Below, in pieces: positions 17,898 to 27,505 of a stretch of DNA of 64,000 nt; the stretch's first letter is position 1, and each line of letters opens with the position of its first letter. The position numbers and the translations under genes were made by a program. Origin of the DNA: Corynebacterium sp. J010B-136 (GTDB lineage: Bacteria > Actinomycetota > Actinomycetes > Mycobacteriales > Mycobacteriaceae); contig NZ_PUGE01000009.1 of the NCBI RefSeq assembly GCF_002967075.1, forward strand, positions 31,719 through 95,718. Reading direction: 5' to 3'. Below the pieces are notes generated by a model, which was not told where the DNA came from, made no database searches, and saw nothing but the letters and a program-made list of their open reading frames with translations.

Positions 17898-17935
17898 AAA
17901 AATGAGGCTCAGGATTTTCCCTGAGTCTCATTTTT
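17898..17935. terminator. Bidirectional terminator
   Basis: AAAAATGAG-G-CTCAGG, short loop, CCTGAG-T-CTCATTTTT. The A-run on one side and T-run on the other let it serve both the unknown gene (plus) and the transporter gene (minus). Confidence 0.85.
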
Positions 17936-17982
17936 ATGCGTGCGTCTATATTTGTGCACCGCAATACTAGCGGTGAGGGGTT

Positions 17983-19410
17983 TTAAGAAACACCCTCAGT
18001 AACCTTCGCGGATGCATTGGGGGACGCGGTTGGTTCGGTGGAAATTACCTGTTCAACTGCAGGAGACTTCGGAATCAGCACGGTGCAGATAACACCGATG
18101 ACGGCGACACCGGCGAACATACCGAATGCCCAAGTGGGGCCGAAGCCGGCACCAATCATGAGACCAGTTGCCATCGGGCCGACGATACCGCCGAGGCGAC
18201 CGAAGCCAGCACACCAAGCAACACCGGCGGCACGAGCGGAGGTGTCGAAGTAGTTCGAGGTCAGACCGTAGGTTAGAACCTGGGTACCCAGCACGCCAAC
18301 ACCGGCGATAACGATTGGGATGTAGGTCAGGTAGACGTTGTTGGTAAACGGCAGGATCATCAACGAGATAGCCGCCAGGGTAAAGGTCACGGTGATAACT
18401 GCCTTCGCGCCAACGCGGTCAGCAATCATGGAAGCAAACAGACCACCGACAACCGCACCACCGTTAAGGAACAACAGCGTGTACATGGAGTGTGCTGCGG
18501 ATGCGCCGTTATTTTCCATAATCACAGGTAGCCAAGTATTCAAACCGTAGGTAGATAGCAGACCCATGAAACTCATGGTGCCGATAAGCAGGGTCCCGGG
18601 GAGATATACACGGGAGAAGATTGCGGCAAAGCCGGATTTACCCGTGGGGCTCGATGGGGTGACGTGAGCTTTGGCGGCGGCCTCCCGGCTGACTGGCTTG
18701 GTGAGGAATTGGGATTCCTGTAGGCCGAACTTTCGGCACAATTCTTGCGCGCGCATGGAACGACCGGTAACAACCAGCCACTTTGGGGATTCCGGAAGCA
18801 TAAACCATGCAAGAGGCAGCAAGAACAGAATAGGGGTTGCGCCAATCATGAAGAGTCCGCGCCAGCCAATTGCATCTTCTAATGCAAGTGCTGCCAAAGA
18901 CGCCATCACGCCACCGGCGGGGACACCGGAGTAAGCAATGGCGTTGAAGAAGTTACGGCGCCCAGCAGGCGCGAATTCCGCGACGATTGCTCCACCCGTT
19001 GCGACGATAATGCCCACGCCCAGGCCGGTGAAAAAGCGCAGAACACCGAAGGCGAGAACGGAAGTCGATAGCGCGGTCAGCGCCATACCAAGCGAGAACC
19101 AGGCAATAGCGGTGAGAAATACGCGGCGACGACCCAAACGGTCACCGATAGCACCGGCAGATAGCGCACCGATGGCCACGCCGATCATCGCCCAGGAACC
19201 TAGGGTGCCAGCTACTGCTGGGCTGAGTTGGCCGATTTGGGTTGGATCCGCCAATAGATTGGGCAAGACGGCACCATAGATAACAAGGTCATAGCCATCA
19301 AATAAAATGGCTATAGCTACGATGGCTAAGACGCCGTAAACTGTACGCTTATGAGCCGGTGACTCCCATGTCTTGGAAGCTTTTGAAGGCAAAGTAGAAG
19401 ATGTGGTCAT
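17983..19410 (-). CDS. AAHS-family aromatic acid:H+ symporter (MFS)
   Basis: 475 residues from the ATG that follows AAAGGAGC; about 22 residues of open frame upstream are not translated on this view. Major facilitator protein with the AAHS signature AILFDGYDLVIYGAVLPNLL in helix 1 and GDRLGRRRVF in loop 2-3. The family imports benzoate, 4-hydroxybenzoate and related acids (BenK, PcaK), which suits the nearby pca and ben genes. It is monocistronic, with no adjacent catabolic partner, so the exact substrate is open. Confidence 0.82.
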   Translation of the reverse strand: MTTSSTLPSKASKTWESPAHKRTVYGVLAIVAIAILFDGYDLVIYGAVLPNLLADPTQIGQLSPAVAGTLGSWAMIGVAIGALSAGAIGDRLGRRRVFLTAIAWFSLGMALTALSTSVLAFGVLRFFTGLGVGIIVATGGAIVAEFAPAGRRNFFNAIAYSGVPAGGVMASLAALALEDAIGWRGLFMIGATPILFLLPLAWFMLPESPKWLVVTGRSMRAQELCRKFGLQESQFLTKPVSREAAAKAHVTPSSPTGKSGFAAIFSRVYLPGTLLIGTMSFMGLLSTYGLNTWLPVIMENNGASAAHSMYTLLFLNGGAVVGGLFASMIADRVGAKAVITVTFTLAAISLMILPFTNNVYLTYIPIVIAGVGVLGTQVLTYGLTSNYFDTSARAAGVAWCAGFGRLGGIVGPMATGLMIGAGFGPTWAFGMFAGVAVIGVICTVLIPKSPAVEQVISTEPTASPNASAKVTEGVS

Positions 19411-19596
19411 CGCTGCTCCTTTAAAGTGTGGCCACAATGGATATGAAAATCTTTTATGATTTTTCACATAAGCCAATCAAACCGTGAGCCAGACCATTCG
19501 TCTTTAGGGGAATTCCCGTTCTTCGCCAAGGGCGATATGTCCTCTCAGCGCACTTTTACTCCCGCTACGCATGCACTTCTTGCTTCAGAAACAACA

Positions 19597-19640
19597 AAAT
19601 CCCGGCAAGCAGAATGCCAAATAGGCCGCTCCCGGGATTT
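19597..19640 (-). terminator. Terminator of the CAP-protein gene
   Basis: Inverted repeat AAATCCCGG / CCGGGATTT around a long loop, just downstream of the minus-strand gene; read on that strand the stem is followed by TTTTG. Confidence 0.65.
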
Positions 19641-19651
19641 CTACGCCAGAC

Positions 19652-20182
19652 TTAACGAAGCTGGAACTGCGTGGTGGCGTAGTAGCGATTGTCAGCGGCA
19701 CGCACCTGCCCGTATCCGACGGTCCCGTAATTAGGTCGCAACATATTCTCATTATGCCCAGCGGAAGCTTTCCATTGCTCAAAGTTCGCTTTTGAAGTGC
19801 CGGTAGAATTCTGCAGAATATTCTCGCCGACGTTCCAAGCATTGCCGTGCTCAAAACGCCCGGTCTCAGCCATAGTCTTCGACCATTCCCGCGACGTATC
19901 AGTCAGTTTCTGAGAGACAGTAAGGCGGTTCAAGCCCTTGGATTCCCGGTAATCATTGAGGCGTTTAATAAACGCTGCTTCGTGCGCAGTAAGCGCAACA
20001 CCATCAACGATCACGTCACGCGCAGTATTGTTCTCTGAATTTACAGTCTGATGGTGCGCACGACCTTCCCCAGTTGTGCTTGAACCAGAAAATGAAGCAG
20101 CACTTACCACTGCTCCAGCCAAGGTAAGAACGGCCGCTAATGCGGTAAGCCCTGACATTATTTGTTGGATTGAAATCCTCAC
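19652..20182 (-). CDS. Secreted CAP (SCP/YkwD) domain protein
   Basis: 176 residues. The N terminus is a signal peptide with a hydrophobic core (SGLTALAAVLTLAGAVVSAA). Residues about 65-176 are a CAP domain: LNDYRESKGLNRLTVSQKL, FEHGNAWNVGENIL and SAGHNENMLRPNYGTVGYG, matching the His/Glu cavity motifs of the family. The function of bacterial CAP proteins is mostly unknown; it is exported, probably to the cell envelope. The start is a GTG with AAAGGG upstream. Terminators bound it on the downstream side. Confidence 0.85.
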   Translation of the reverse strand: MRISIQQIMSGLTALAAVLTLAGAVVSAASFSGSSTTGEGRAHHQTVNSENNTARDVIVDGVALTAHEAAFIKRLNDYRESKGLNRLTVSQKLTDTSREWSKTMAETGRFEHGNAWNVGENILQNSTGTSKANFEQWKASAGHNENMLRPNYGTVGYGQVRAADNRYYATTQFQLR

Positions 20183-20333
20183 AGTTTTCCCTTTACTTTG
20201 AAAACAAAAATAACGACGAAGTCGTATATAAACCGGCAGATGATAAAAACCATACGTGCGCTGCGGTTTCTACTCGTGGCGGGACACGAAGAATTCACGC
20301 AAGGGGGTAAGTATCGGGGTACAACCAGGACAC

Positions 20334-20370
20334 AAAAATCCCGGCGAGATAAACTTCGCCGGGATTTAAA
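20334..20370 (-). terminator. Terminator of pcaIJ
   Basis: AAATCCCGGCGA, loop, TCGCCGGGATTT; on the minus strand the stem is followed by a T5 run. It lies 34-70 bp after the pcaJ stop. Confidence 0.85.
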
Positions 20371-20403
20371 TAAGTTGAGGACTAATCCTGCAACAGAGAT
20401 TTT

Positions 20404-21051
20404 TTAGGCAACGCCTTCGGCGACCTTGAATGGTGCGCCAGTAATTTCTTTGAGCTCGTCAAGGGTGACCTCGGGGGCCAGCTCAATAAGCGTGAGGCCT
20501 TCTTCAGGGTCAACATCGAATACTCCGTGGGTGGAGACAATCTTGTCCACACACTTAGCGCCGGTTAGAGGTAGTGCGCACTCTGCGAGAATCTTCGGGG
20601 TGCCCTTCTTAGTCACGTGGTCGGTCATCACGATGATGGTTTCAGCACCGTGGACCAAGTCCATTGCGCCACCCATGCCGCGGACCATCTTGCCGGGAAT
20701 CATCCAGTTGGCAAGGTCGCCGTACTGCGAGATTTCCATCGCACCGAGAACTGCAACGTCAACGGAGCGGGAGCGGATCATCGCAAAAGAGGTCGAGGAG
20801 CTGAAGTAGCTCGCACCAGGCGCGGCAGTAATGGTTTCTTTGCCGGCGTTGATGAGTTCTGGATCCAGCTGCTCTTCGGTGGGGTATGCGCCCACGCCGA
20901 GGATGCCGTTTTCGGAGTGCAGGATAACTTCCTTATCAGCAGGAACGAATCCTGGCACCTTGGTTGGGATGCCAATACCAAGGTTGACGTACTGACCGTC
21001 TTCTAGTTCGGCAGCTACACGCGCCGCCATTTGATCATGTGTCCAAGTCAT
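20404..21051 (-). CDS. pcaJ: 3-oxoadipate:succinyl-CoA transferase, beta subunit
   Basis: 215 residues, class I CoA-transferase beta subunit. The N-terminal [19 protein letters not shown] and the active-site stretch [11 protein letters not shown] (catalytic Glu) are present. Together with PcaI it moves CoA from succinyl-CoA to 3-oxoadipate. It starts inside the pcaI stop codon (TAATG), so expression is coupled. It is followed by a strong terminator. Confidence 0.92.
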   Translation of the reverse strand: MTWTHDQMAARVAAELEDGQYVNLGIGIPTKVPGFVPADKEVILHSENGILGVGAYPTEEQLDPELINAGKETITAAPGASYFSSSTSFAMIRSRSVDVAVLGAMEISQYGDLANWMIPGKMVRGMGGAMDLVHGAETIIVMTDHVTKKGTPKILAECALPLTGAKCVDKIVSTHGVFDVDPEEGLTLIELAPEVTLDELKEITGAPFKVAEGVA

Positions 21052-21794
21052 TAGCTCTGCACCGTCCTGTACTCAATTCCTGTTTCTTGCTCACCGACCA
21101 CGACAACGCGGTCGACAAAGATGCCTGGCAGGTCTACTTCTTCTGGATCCAATACATCCACGAAGTGTTCTACCTGCGCGATGGTGACCTTGCCGCTCAT
21201 CGCTGCATCTGGGTTGAAGTTTTCAGCGGTCTTGCGGAAAGACAGGTTGCCGTAGCGGTCACCCTTGTGCGCGTGAACCAGCGCGAAGTCGGTGCGGATA
21301 CCGGTTTCCAGCACAAAGGTCTCACCGTTGAATTCGCGGGTTTCCTTAGGCTCGGAGTACTGAGCCACGGTGCCGTCGGAGTTATAGCGCATTGGCAAGC
21401 CGCCGTCAGCAACCTGGGTGCCCACACCGGCAACGGTGTAAAACGCTGGGATACCTGCGCCGCCAGCGCGCATGCGCTCAGCCAAAGTGCCCTGTGGAGT
21501 GAATTCCACGGTGAGCTCGCCTGCCAGGTAACGGCGTGCGTACTCCTTGTTGAATCCAATGTAGGAGCCAATCGAGTGGGAAATGAGACCGTCTTCGAGC
21601 AGCAAGCTCAAGCCGAAGCCATCAGCACCCAAGTTATTGGACACGATGGTGAGGTCATTTGGACCCGAAGCGCGTAGGGCTTCGATGAGCACGGTAGGAA
21701 TGCCTACCAGCCCAAAGCCACCGACGGCGATCGAGGATCCCGAAACAATGTCTTGCACCGCCTCTGTGGCGGAATTAGTCCTTTTATCAACCAT
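21051..21794 (-). CDS. pcaI: 3-oxoadipate:succinyl-CoA transferase, alpha subunit
   Basis: 247 residues from the ATG at 21794 (MVDKRTNS), with GAGG four bases upstream; an ATG at 21803 is the alternative, and the more upstream frame overlaps the promoter. It contains the CoA-transferase alpha motif [14 protein letters not shown] and [14 protein letters not shown]. It is divergent from pcaR, and the 15-bp PcaR-like site at 21834-21848 lies in the short gap between them. A possible promoter is TTGTAC (21826-21831) with TAGCAT (21802-21807). Confidence 0.9.
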   Translation of the reverse strand: MVDKRTNSATEAVQDIVSGSSIAVGGFGLVGIPTVLIEALRASGPNDLTIVSNNLGADGFGLSLLLEDGLISHSIGSYIGFNKEYARRYLAGELTVEFTPQGTLAERMRAGGAGIPAFYTVAGVGTQVADGGLPMRYNSDGTVAQYSEPKETREFNGETFVLETGIRTDFALVHAHKGDRYGNLSFRKTAENFNPDAAMSGKVTIAQVEHFVDVLDPEEVDLPGIFVDRVVVVGEQETGIEYRTVQS

Positions 21795-21833
21795 GTGCCT
21801 CATGCTACACTCAAGTTCATCATTAGTACAACG

Positions 21834-21848
21834 GTTCGCAATACGCAC
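21834..21848. promoter_or_regulatory. Candidate PcaR operator between pcaI and pcaR
   Basis: GTTCGCAATACGCAC, an imperfect palindrome (GTTCG / CGCAC type). It closely resembles the PcaR site known from Pseudomonas (GTTCGATAATCGCAC, from memory). It lies just upstream of the possible pcaI -35 and immediately before a TATGGT (21852-21857) on the pcaR side, which fits activation of pcaIJ and autorepression of pcaR. Confidence 0.7.
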
Positions 21849-21884
21849 AATTATGGTGTGTGTGGCAACCTTGGAAGGAGAGTT

Positions 21885-22661
21885 ATGACTAGTCCCTCAA
21901 GTGACTTCGTGCAGTCCTTTGCCCGAGGTCTCATGGTGATTCGCTCTTTTGATGCCACCGCGCCATCGCAGACCTTGTCGCAGGTGGCTACTGCAACCGG
22001 CCTATCCCGCGCGGCAGCTCGACGCTTCCTGCACACCTTGGTGGAAGAAGGCTACGCCGTAAATAATGACGGCCAATTTTCGCTCACCCCACGCGTACTA
22101 GAGCTGGGATATAGCTACCTGTCAGCACTTACTCTGCCGGCGCTGGCCCAGCCGCGGCTGGAAGGACTTTCCGCGCAGGTGGGCGAATCCTGTTCGATGT
22201 CGGTGCTTGATGGCACGGATATCCACTACGTCTCGCGTGTGGCGGTGCGCAAGATCATGACGGTCAACATCACCATCGGTACGCGCTTTCCCGCGCACTC
22301 GACCTCGATGGGCCGCGTGATTTTGGCCGGCATGCCGGACGCCGAGATTCGTAGCTTCTTGGATTCGGTTCCTTTGGAGCACGGTCTGACCCCGCGGGCA
22401 TTGACAGATAAGGAGCAACTATTCGAAGAAATCATTGCTGTACGCAACCAAGGCTGGTCCTTGGTAGACCAAGAATTAGAACTTGGCCTGCGCTCTCTTG
22501 CAGCCCCGATCTTTGATGCTGATGGCAACGTCGTCGCAGCAATTAATATCTCGACGCAATCTGCGGTGACATCTGTACATGAATTAACCAGCAATTATTT
22601 GCCGGTGTTGCTATCTACCGCAAGCGAGATTTCCCGCGACCTGGTCATGGCCAGCAATTAA
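21885..22661 (+). CDS. pcaR: IclR-family regulator of the beta-ketoadipate genes
   Basis: 258 residues from the ATG with GGAAGGAG upstream; 44 upstream codons of open frame run through the operator and are not used. The N-terminal winged helix (SQVATATGLSRAAARRFLHTL, about 27-47) is followed by an IclR effector domain (ISTQSAVTS, SLAAPIFDADGNVVAAINIS). PcaR-type proteins activate pca genes in response to 3-oxoadipate. It is divergent from pcaIJ and 42 bp upstream of pcaF. Confidence 0.88.
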   Translation: MTSPSSDFVQSFARGLMVIRSFDATAPSQTLSQVATATGLSRAAARRFLHTLVEEGYAVNNDGQFSLTPRVLELGYSYLSALTLPALAQPRLEGLSAQVGESCSMSVLDGTDIHYVSRVAVRKIMTVNITIGTRFPAHSTSMGRVILAGMPDAEIRSFLDSVPLEHGLTPRALTDKEQLFEEIIAVRNQGWSLVDQELELGLRSLAAPIFDADGNVVAAINISTQSAVTSVHELTSNYLPVLLSTASEISRDLVMASN

Positions 22662-22703
22662 TCCCTAATTTTCAAATACCTTAAATAAATGAAGGAGTCT
22701 TCA

Positions 22704-23939
22704 ATGACCAACCACAACGATAATGACATTGTCTTTTGCTCCCCACTGCGTACTCCAGTGGGACGCTACGGCGGAATCTTCAAGGATATCCCGGTAGAAG
22801 ATCTAGCTACCACCGTGGTCGATGCCATCGTGGAGCGCACCGGAGTCACTGCCAAGGACGTCGATGACATTATCTTGGGCCAGGCTAGCCCGAATGGTGC
22901 AGCACCAGCGCTTGGTCGCATCGTCGCGCTGAACTCGGCTTTGGGCAAGGAAGTACCAGGCATGCAGCTGGATCGCCGTTGTGGTTCCGGCCTGCAGGCA
23001 GTCATGACCGCGTCTGCGCACGTCGCAGTCGGTGCAGCTGACCTGATTATTGCTGGTGGTGCGGAATCCATGTCGCGCACCGAGTACACCGTTGACGGTT
23101 CCATCCGTTGGGGTGTCAAAGGCGGTGACATGCAGTTGCGTGACCGATTGGCTGAGGCACGTGAAACCGCCGGTGGTAAGAACCACCCGATTCCTGGCGG
23201 CATGATTGAAACCGCAGAAAACGTTCGCCGCGATTACAAGCTCACCCGTGAAGCACAAGACCAGATGGCAGCCGCATCGCATGAACGTGCTCTGAAGGCA
23301 CAGGCAGAGAACTGGTTCGAGGAAGAAATCGTGCCAGTTACCGTTCCAGCCAAGAAGCGCGGCCAGGAGCCAACCGTTGTGACCACCGATGAGGGTCCAC
23401 GCGAGGGTTCTACTCCAGAAAAGCTTGCTCAGCTGCGCTCTATCCGCGGCAAGATTGATGAGGAAGCAACCGTGACCGCGGGCAACGCGTCCTCGCAAAA
23501 CGATGGCGCTGCGGCCATGATTGTCACCACCCGCAAGAAGGCTGCTGAGCTGGGACTTACCCCGATGTTAAGCCTCAAGGGCTGGGCTGTTGCAGGCGTT
23601 GCGCCAGAGACCATGGGCGTTGGCCCAGTTCCAGCAACCAAGAAGGCACTAGAGCGCACCGGCGTCAGCTTGGATGACCTGGATGCAATTGAGCTCAACG
23701 AGGCTTTCGCAGCACAAGCACTCGCTGTGCTGCAGGAGTGGGACTTGGCATGGGATGATTCCCGCCTGAACACTTGGGGCTCTGGCATCTCCTTGGGCCA
23801 CCCAGTTGGTGCGACCGGTGCTCGCATGCTGGTGACATTGGCGCACCGCCTCAAGCGCGAGGGCGGCAAGCTGGGTCTTGCCACCATGTGCATCGGTGGC
23901 GGTCAGGGCATGGCAGCAGTTGTAGAAAAGGAAGGCTAG
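22704..23939 (+). CDS. pcaF: 3-oxoadipyl-CoA thiolase
   Basis: 411 residues from the ATG that has GAAGGAG (22691-22697) six bases upstream; the ATG at 22689 lacks a site. Thiolase catalytic Cys in LDRRCGSGLQAV, with GHPVGATGARM and MCIGGGQGMA at the C terminus. It cleaves 3-oxoadipyl-CoA into succinyl-CoA and acetyl-CoA, ending the catechol branch. PaaJ at 9176-10381 does the same chemistry for phenylacetate. It is 6 bp upstream of pcaD. Confidence 0.92.
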   Translation: MTNHNDNDIVFCSPLRTPVGRYGGIFKDIPVEDLATTVVDAIVERTGVTAKDVDDIILGQASPNGAAPALGRIVALNSALGKEVPGMQLDRRCGSGLQAVMTASAHVAVGAADLIIAGGAESMSRTEYTVDGSIRWGVKGGDMQLRDRLAEARETAGGKNHPIPGGMIETAENVRRDYKLTREAQDQMAAASHERALKAQAENWFEEEIVPVTVPAKKRGQEPTVVTTDEGPREGSTPEKLAQLRSIRGKIDEEATVTAGNASSQNDGAAAMIVTTRKKAAELGLTPMLSLKGWAVAGVAPETMGVGPVPATKKALERTGVSLDDLDAIELNEAFAAQALAVLQEWDLAWDDSRLNTWGSGISLGHPVGATGARMLVTLAHRLKREGGKLGLATMCIGGGQGMAAVVEKEG

Positions 23940-23945
23940 AAACAC

Positions 23946-24719
23946 ATGGCACAGTTGCACTTTGTTGAATACGGACCACGCAAGGCGGAGACTCCACAGG
24001 GCACCTTGGTGTTCATAGGGTCGATTGGCTCCACAATTGATATGTGGTTGCCGCAGCTCGATGCGCTTTCCGATGTCTTCCGCGTCATCGCCGTTGACCA
24101 CCGCGGCCACGGCCAGTCCCCTGTTATTGAGGGTCCTGCCTCCATTACGGATCTGGCAAGTGACGTGCAAGAAACCATCGAAAAGCTCGGCGTTGACACC
24201 TACGGCGTAGTTGGTCTGTCCCTTGGTGGCGCGGTTGCGCAGTACCTCGCGGCTAATGATCCGAAGGTCACCTCGGCTGCCTTCTTGTGCACCGCACCGA
24301 AGTTTGGCACCCCAGAATCCTGGCATGAGCGCGCGCGGACCGTGCGTGCGGATTCCACCGCCGCGCTTGCCGATGCCGTCGTGGGCCGCTGGTTCTCCGA
24401 AGGCTGGATCGCTGAAAACCCCGCTTCGACTGCCTTCTACCGCAACATGATTGCTACTACCCCGGCTGAAGGCTACGCATCTTGCTCTGAAGCTTTGGCC
24501 GCCTGGGACTTCGCGGATGAACTCCCGAAGATTTCTGTCCCCGTGCTGGTTCTTGCCGGCGCCGATGACCCTTCTACCCCACCTGAGGTGCTCAAAGGCA
24601 TCGGCGAAGCAGTCAGCGGCGAATCCACCTACGTGGAAATCAAGCCCGGTGCGCACGTGCCCACCATCGAGGCACCGCAGGAAGTCACCGACGCCCTGCG
24701 CGCGCACTTTACTAAATAA
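23946..24719 (+). CDS. pcaD: 3-oxoadipate enol-lactonase
   Basis: 257-residue alpha/beta hydrolase. The nucleophile elbow GVVGLSLGGAVAQYL (Ser) is about residue 95, a catalytic Asp is likely in LAGADDPSTPP and the His in PGAHVPTIEAP. It hydrolyses the enol-lactone produced by CatC to 3-oxoadipate. It is not fused to PcaC, unlike the PcaL form of some actinobacteria. The gene follows pcaF by six bases and ends at a strong terminator. Confidence 0.9.
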   Translation: MAQLHFVEYGPRKAETPQGTLVFIGSIGSTIDMWLPQLDALSDVFRVIAVDHRGHGQSPVIEGPASITDLASDVQETIEKLGVDTYGVVGLSLGGAVAQYLAANDPKVTSAAFLCTAPKFGTPESWHERARTVRADSTAALADAVVGRWFSEGWIAENPASTAFYRNMIATTPAEGYASCSEALAAWDFADELPKISVPVLVLAGADDPSTPPEVLKGIGEAVSGESTYVEIKPGAHVPTIEAPQEVTDALRAHFTK

Positions 24720-24745
24720 ATATTCTCATCATGAGTAAGAGGAAG

Positions 24746-24782
24746 TCTGCAGGACGAACGCGCCTGCAGGCTTTTTCTTTTG
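24746..24782 (+). terminator. Terminator after pcaD
   Basis: CTGCAGG (24747-24753), 9-base loop, CCTGCAG (24763-24769), then GCTTTTTCTTTT. Classic intrinsic terminator. It overlaps the end of the region before benR, which is convergent. Confidence 0.88.
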
Positions 24783-24787
24783 CTCGT

Positions 24788-27496
24788 TTATTCACGAAGG
24801 GCTTGGGCGAGCGCTGCTGGGAGTTCGGTGCGGGTGCGAATGCGCAGCTTGCGGTAGATACGCGTGAGGTGAAACTCCACCGTCTTGGGCGAGAGGAAGA
24901 GCTGCGCGGCGATTTCCTTGTTGGTCAACCCGCTCGCGGCATGCTGTGCGACTTCTAGCTCCTGTGTCGTTAGCGAAGACACCGAATTTTGTCGCGGCCC
25001 CAGGCCGCCGGCACGGCGCTCTCGGTTGATCTTTTCTACATACGCATGCGCGCCCATGGATTGATAGACCTCGGCTGCGCGAGTTAAGTAGCCATCGGCG
25101 TGCCGGCGTCGACCCAACCTGCGTAGCGCCTGGCCGAAGGCAAAAAGCGTTCTGCCCTGATAGGGGCGCATGTGGGTATTAGCCATCATGTCGATGGCTT
25201 CTTCATACAGTTTTACCCCACGGTCAGCTTCGCCCAACACCAACGCTTGATGCGCACGCTCAGCGACCAGGCGGGCTTGGAGGCCCAGATTATTTACGCG
25301 GTTAGCATCTTCTTCTGCAACGCTGAGAAGCTCATCCGCTTCTTCCAGACGCTTAGTTTTTAATAGCACGTGAACAGCTAAGTCGCGCCATGGCCAAAAT
25401 CCGGGCTGACTAATAGATTGTTTCTTATCTAACTCAATGAGCTGGTCTGTCGCACGGACAGCATCAACCATCTGGTTTTCCCGCAAGCCCGTGACCACGC
25501 GTGTAATCGCAGCAGGAACTTTCTGAATGACAAAGGCATCGTTGCTGATGATCAAACGGTTTCGGTAATCCGCAGCGATGGAATAATCACCCCGCAGTTG
25601 CGAAATGATCGCACCAGTCCACAGCAATAACGGATCAAGGAGGTCAATCCCGAAGTAATCGGATTGGAACAGTCCCTTTTCCACCGTGGCGAGCGCATCA
25701 TCCCATTCACCGAGTAAGAACTCCGCGCGCGCAAGCCACGCAATCTGCCACAAATCGATACGGGTAGCGCCTTCTTCGCGTGGAAGCTGCTGGAGCTCTT
25801 GGCGGGCAGAAACCGGATCATCATTGGCCAGTTTGACCCAGCCCACGACCATATGACGGCGCTGGGCTAGAACTTGGGACTCCCCGGGCATAGCAGGCAT
25901 ATCGACATTTGTGCCGTTCAGTGCTGATTTCGCGACGTTGGCGATGTAGCTTGCGGACAAGGCGGGCTCTGATTCAGGTCCGCCCCATTTCACCGCTTCT
26001 TCTGCGGCATCGATAACACCCTGCGGATTCCAGTTAGCAATTTCTCCCAATGCTTTATGCGCAGCTAGCTGTGCACGTACTTCATCAGGCGCGTTTTTAT
26101 CTAGCATCGCGTTGCTAAAACGCGACATAGCTTCATTGCGTCGTCCCTGGTGAATAGCCAAATAGCCCAGCAAGGAATCGCGCCACATACTTGGAGCCCG
26201 GGTGTCTAAGGTGCGGGCGCGATGGGCTACGGCGCGAATATTCGAGGAGGAAACTAAAGCTTCCATTTGGTTGAGCTCATACTGGCGTTGTTGTGCCTCA
26301 GTAGCAGCCAATTCAGAAGCTAACTGATAAAATTCAGCAGCTTCTTTCCAACGCCCGGCGCTGCCTAGGCTATCGGCGGTTTCTGCCAGCTCAGTGGCAA
26401 CATTTTCGTCGTAGCTGCTTAAACCTCGCGCGCGGTGCACCAGCGCTTGTGCTTGATTTCCGCGGGCGGCATAAAATTCATGCGCACCTTTATGAAAAGC
26501 GCGTCGGCGCGCAGGGCCCACGATCCCGCCGACGGTGGACTTATCCTCCACCGCGCTAAATTCCAGCACCGGTGGAAAGACCCCGGCAACTACGGTCAGG
26601 ATACCAGCATCAATAGCCGCTTCGATGGCCCAATCCACATCTTCGATATCCACCATCTGCTCAATGAGATCCAACGTTGCTGGTTCATCAACGCATGACA
26701 AGGCTTGGAGTACCAACAAGGTTTCTTCGCTAAGCCCCTGGGATTTTTCCTCCCACCGTTTAATCCATTGCTGCGGTATCTTAACCGTGATATTGCGGTT
26801 ATTCCACGAATCAGCAGGCAGAGCCGTTAATAATTCATGTACTTTGCCCAAGTATCCGCCCGACATGGATTGGATGCGTTCTGCCAATTCCATCGGGATG
26901 CGCGCGCCGACATCTGACAGAGCAAAGGTTTGAACTTCCTCTACCTTCATGGGGGTTAGTTGCGCAATACTGTCTGCGTACGCCAAGTAAGGCGCGTTCG
27001 ATGCCCCGGTAAACAAGACGATAAACCGGCCATCTCTTAATGTACTCAGCGCAGCCCCGATGGCCTCCACCGTGGATGCTTGCAACAAGTGCGCATCATC
27101 GATGTGTACCAACGTGGATGCAAAAGGCACATCCACCACGCCCACCATCGCTTCCAGTGGATCATCACTTGCAGCTTCAACATCATCGCGGCCGGATTCA
27201 TTGAGCACCAAGTTAATGCGGTTGATAACTTCCTCAGTGCTCATATCCGAGGTAGCTGACATTGAATAGGCCGACCACCCACGAAGATTGCGCAGGATTG
27301 AACGCGCCAGCGAAGACTTGCCGGTCCCAGAATCCCCATGGATAGCTAGAATCTGGCCAATGCCTGGGCTTAAGTTGTTAATCTCCGACATCACCTTTTG
27401 GATCTCGGGACGGGCCAATAACGACAGATCAATTCCGCCGCGCTGCGATTTATTAGTGGCCATTGAAGTCATTTTAGAAGAAAAAGCCGTCGTCAT
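24788..27496 (-). CDS. benR: LAL-type LuxR regulator of benzoate degradation
   Basis: About 902 residues. The N terminus is a STAND/AAA ATPase with Walker A GDSGTGKSSLARSIL and Walker B TLVHIDDAHLL. The middle is a long helical repeat region. The last 65 residues are a LuxR helix-turn-helix (LTTQELEVAQHAASGLTNKE, VEFHLTRIYRKL). In C. glutamicum a protein of this type follows benABCD and activates it with benzoate, and the order here is the same. The start is unsure: ATG 27496 is chosen because GTG 27526 and ATG 27517 lie inside the hairpin at 27506-27550; ATGs at 27472 and 27463 are also possible. Confidence 0.85.
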   Translation of the reverse strand: MTTAFSSKMTSMATNKSQRGGIDLSLLARPEIQKVMSEINNLSPGIGQILAIHGDSGTGKSSLARSILRNLRGWSAYSMSATSDMSTEEVINRINLVLNESGRDDVEAASDDPLEAMVGVVDVPFASTLVHIDDAHLLQASTVEAIGAALSTLRDGRFIVLFTGASNAPYLAYADSIAQLTPMKVEEVQTFALSDVGARIPMELAERIQSMSGGYLGKVHELLTALPADSWNNRNITVKIPQQWIKRWEEKSQGLSEETLLVLQALSCVDEPATLDLIEQMVDIEDVDWAIEAAIDAGILTVVAGVFPPVLEFSAVEDKSTVGGIVGPARRRAFHKGAHEFYAARGNQAQALVHRARGLSSYDENVATELAETADSLGSAGRWKEAAEFYQLASELAATEAQQRQYELNQMEALVSSSNIRAVAHRARTLDTRAPSMWRDSLLGYLAIHQGRRNEAMSRFSNAMLDKNAPDEVRAQLAAHKALGEIANWNPQGVIDAAEEAVKWGGPESEPALSASYIANVAKSALNGTNVDMPAMPGESQVLAQRRHMVVGWVKLANDDPVSARQELQQLPREEGATRIDLWQIAWLARAEFLLGEWDDALATVEKGLFQSDYFGIDLLDPLLLWTGAIISQLRGDYSIAADYRNRLIISNDAFVIQKVPAAITRVVTGLRENQMVDAVRATDQLIELDKKQSISQPGFWPWRDLAVHVLLKTKRLEEADELLSVAEEDANRVNNLGLQARLVAERAHQALVLGEADRGVKLYEEAIDMMANTHMRPYQGRTLFAFGQALRRLGRRRHADGYLTRAAEVYQSMGAHAYVEKINRERRAGGLGPRQNSVSSLTTQELEVAQHAASGLTNKEIAAQLFLSPKTVEFHLTRIYRKLRIRTRTELPAALAQALRE

Positions 27497-27505
27497 ATGC
27501 AAAAT

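Noticed and set aside
23649..24707. Minus-strand open frame (352 codons) opposite pcaF-pcaD
   Set aside because: Antisense shadow of clear thiolase and lactonase genes; the sequence shows no family resemblance.
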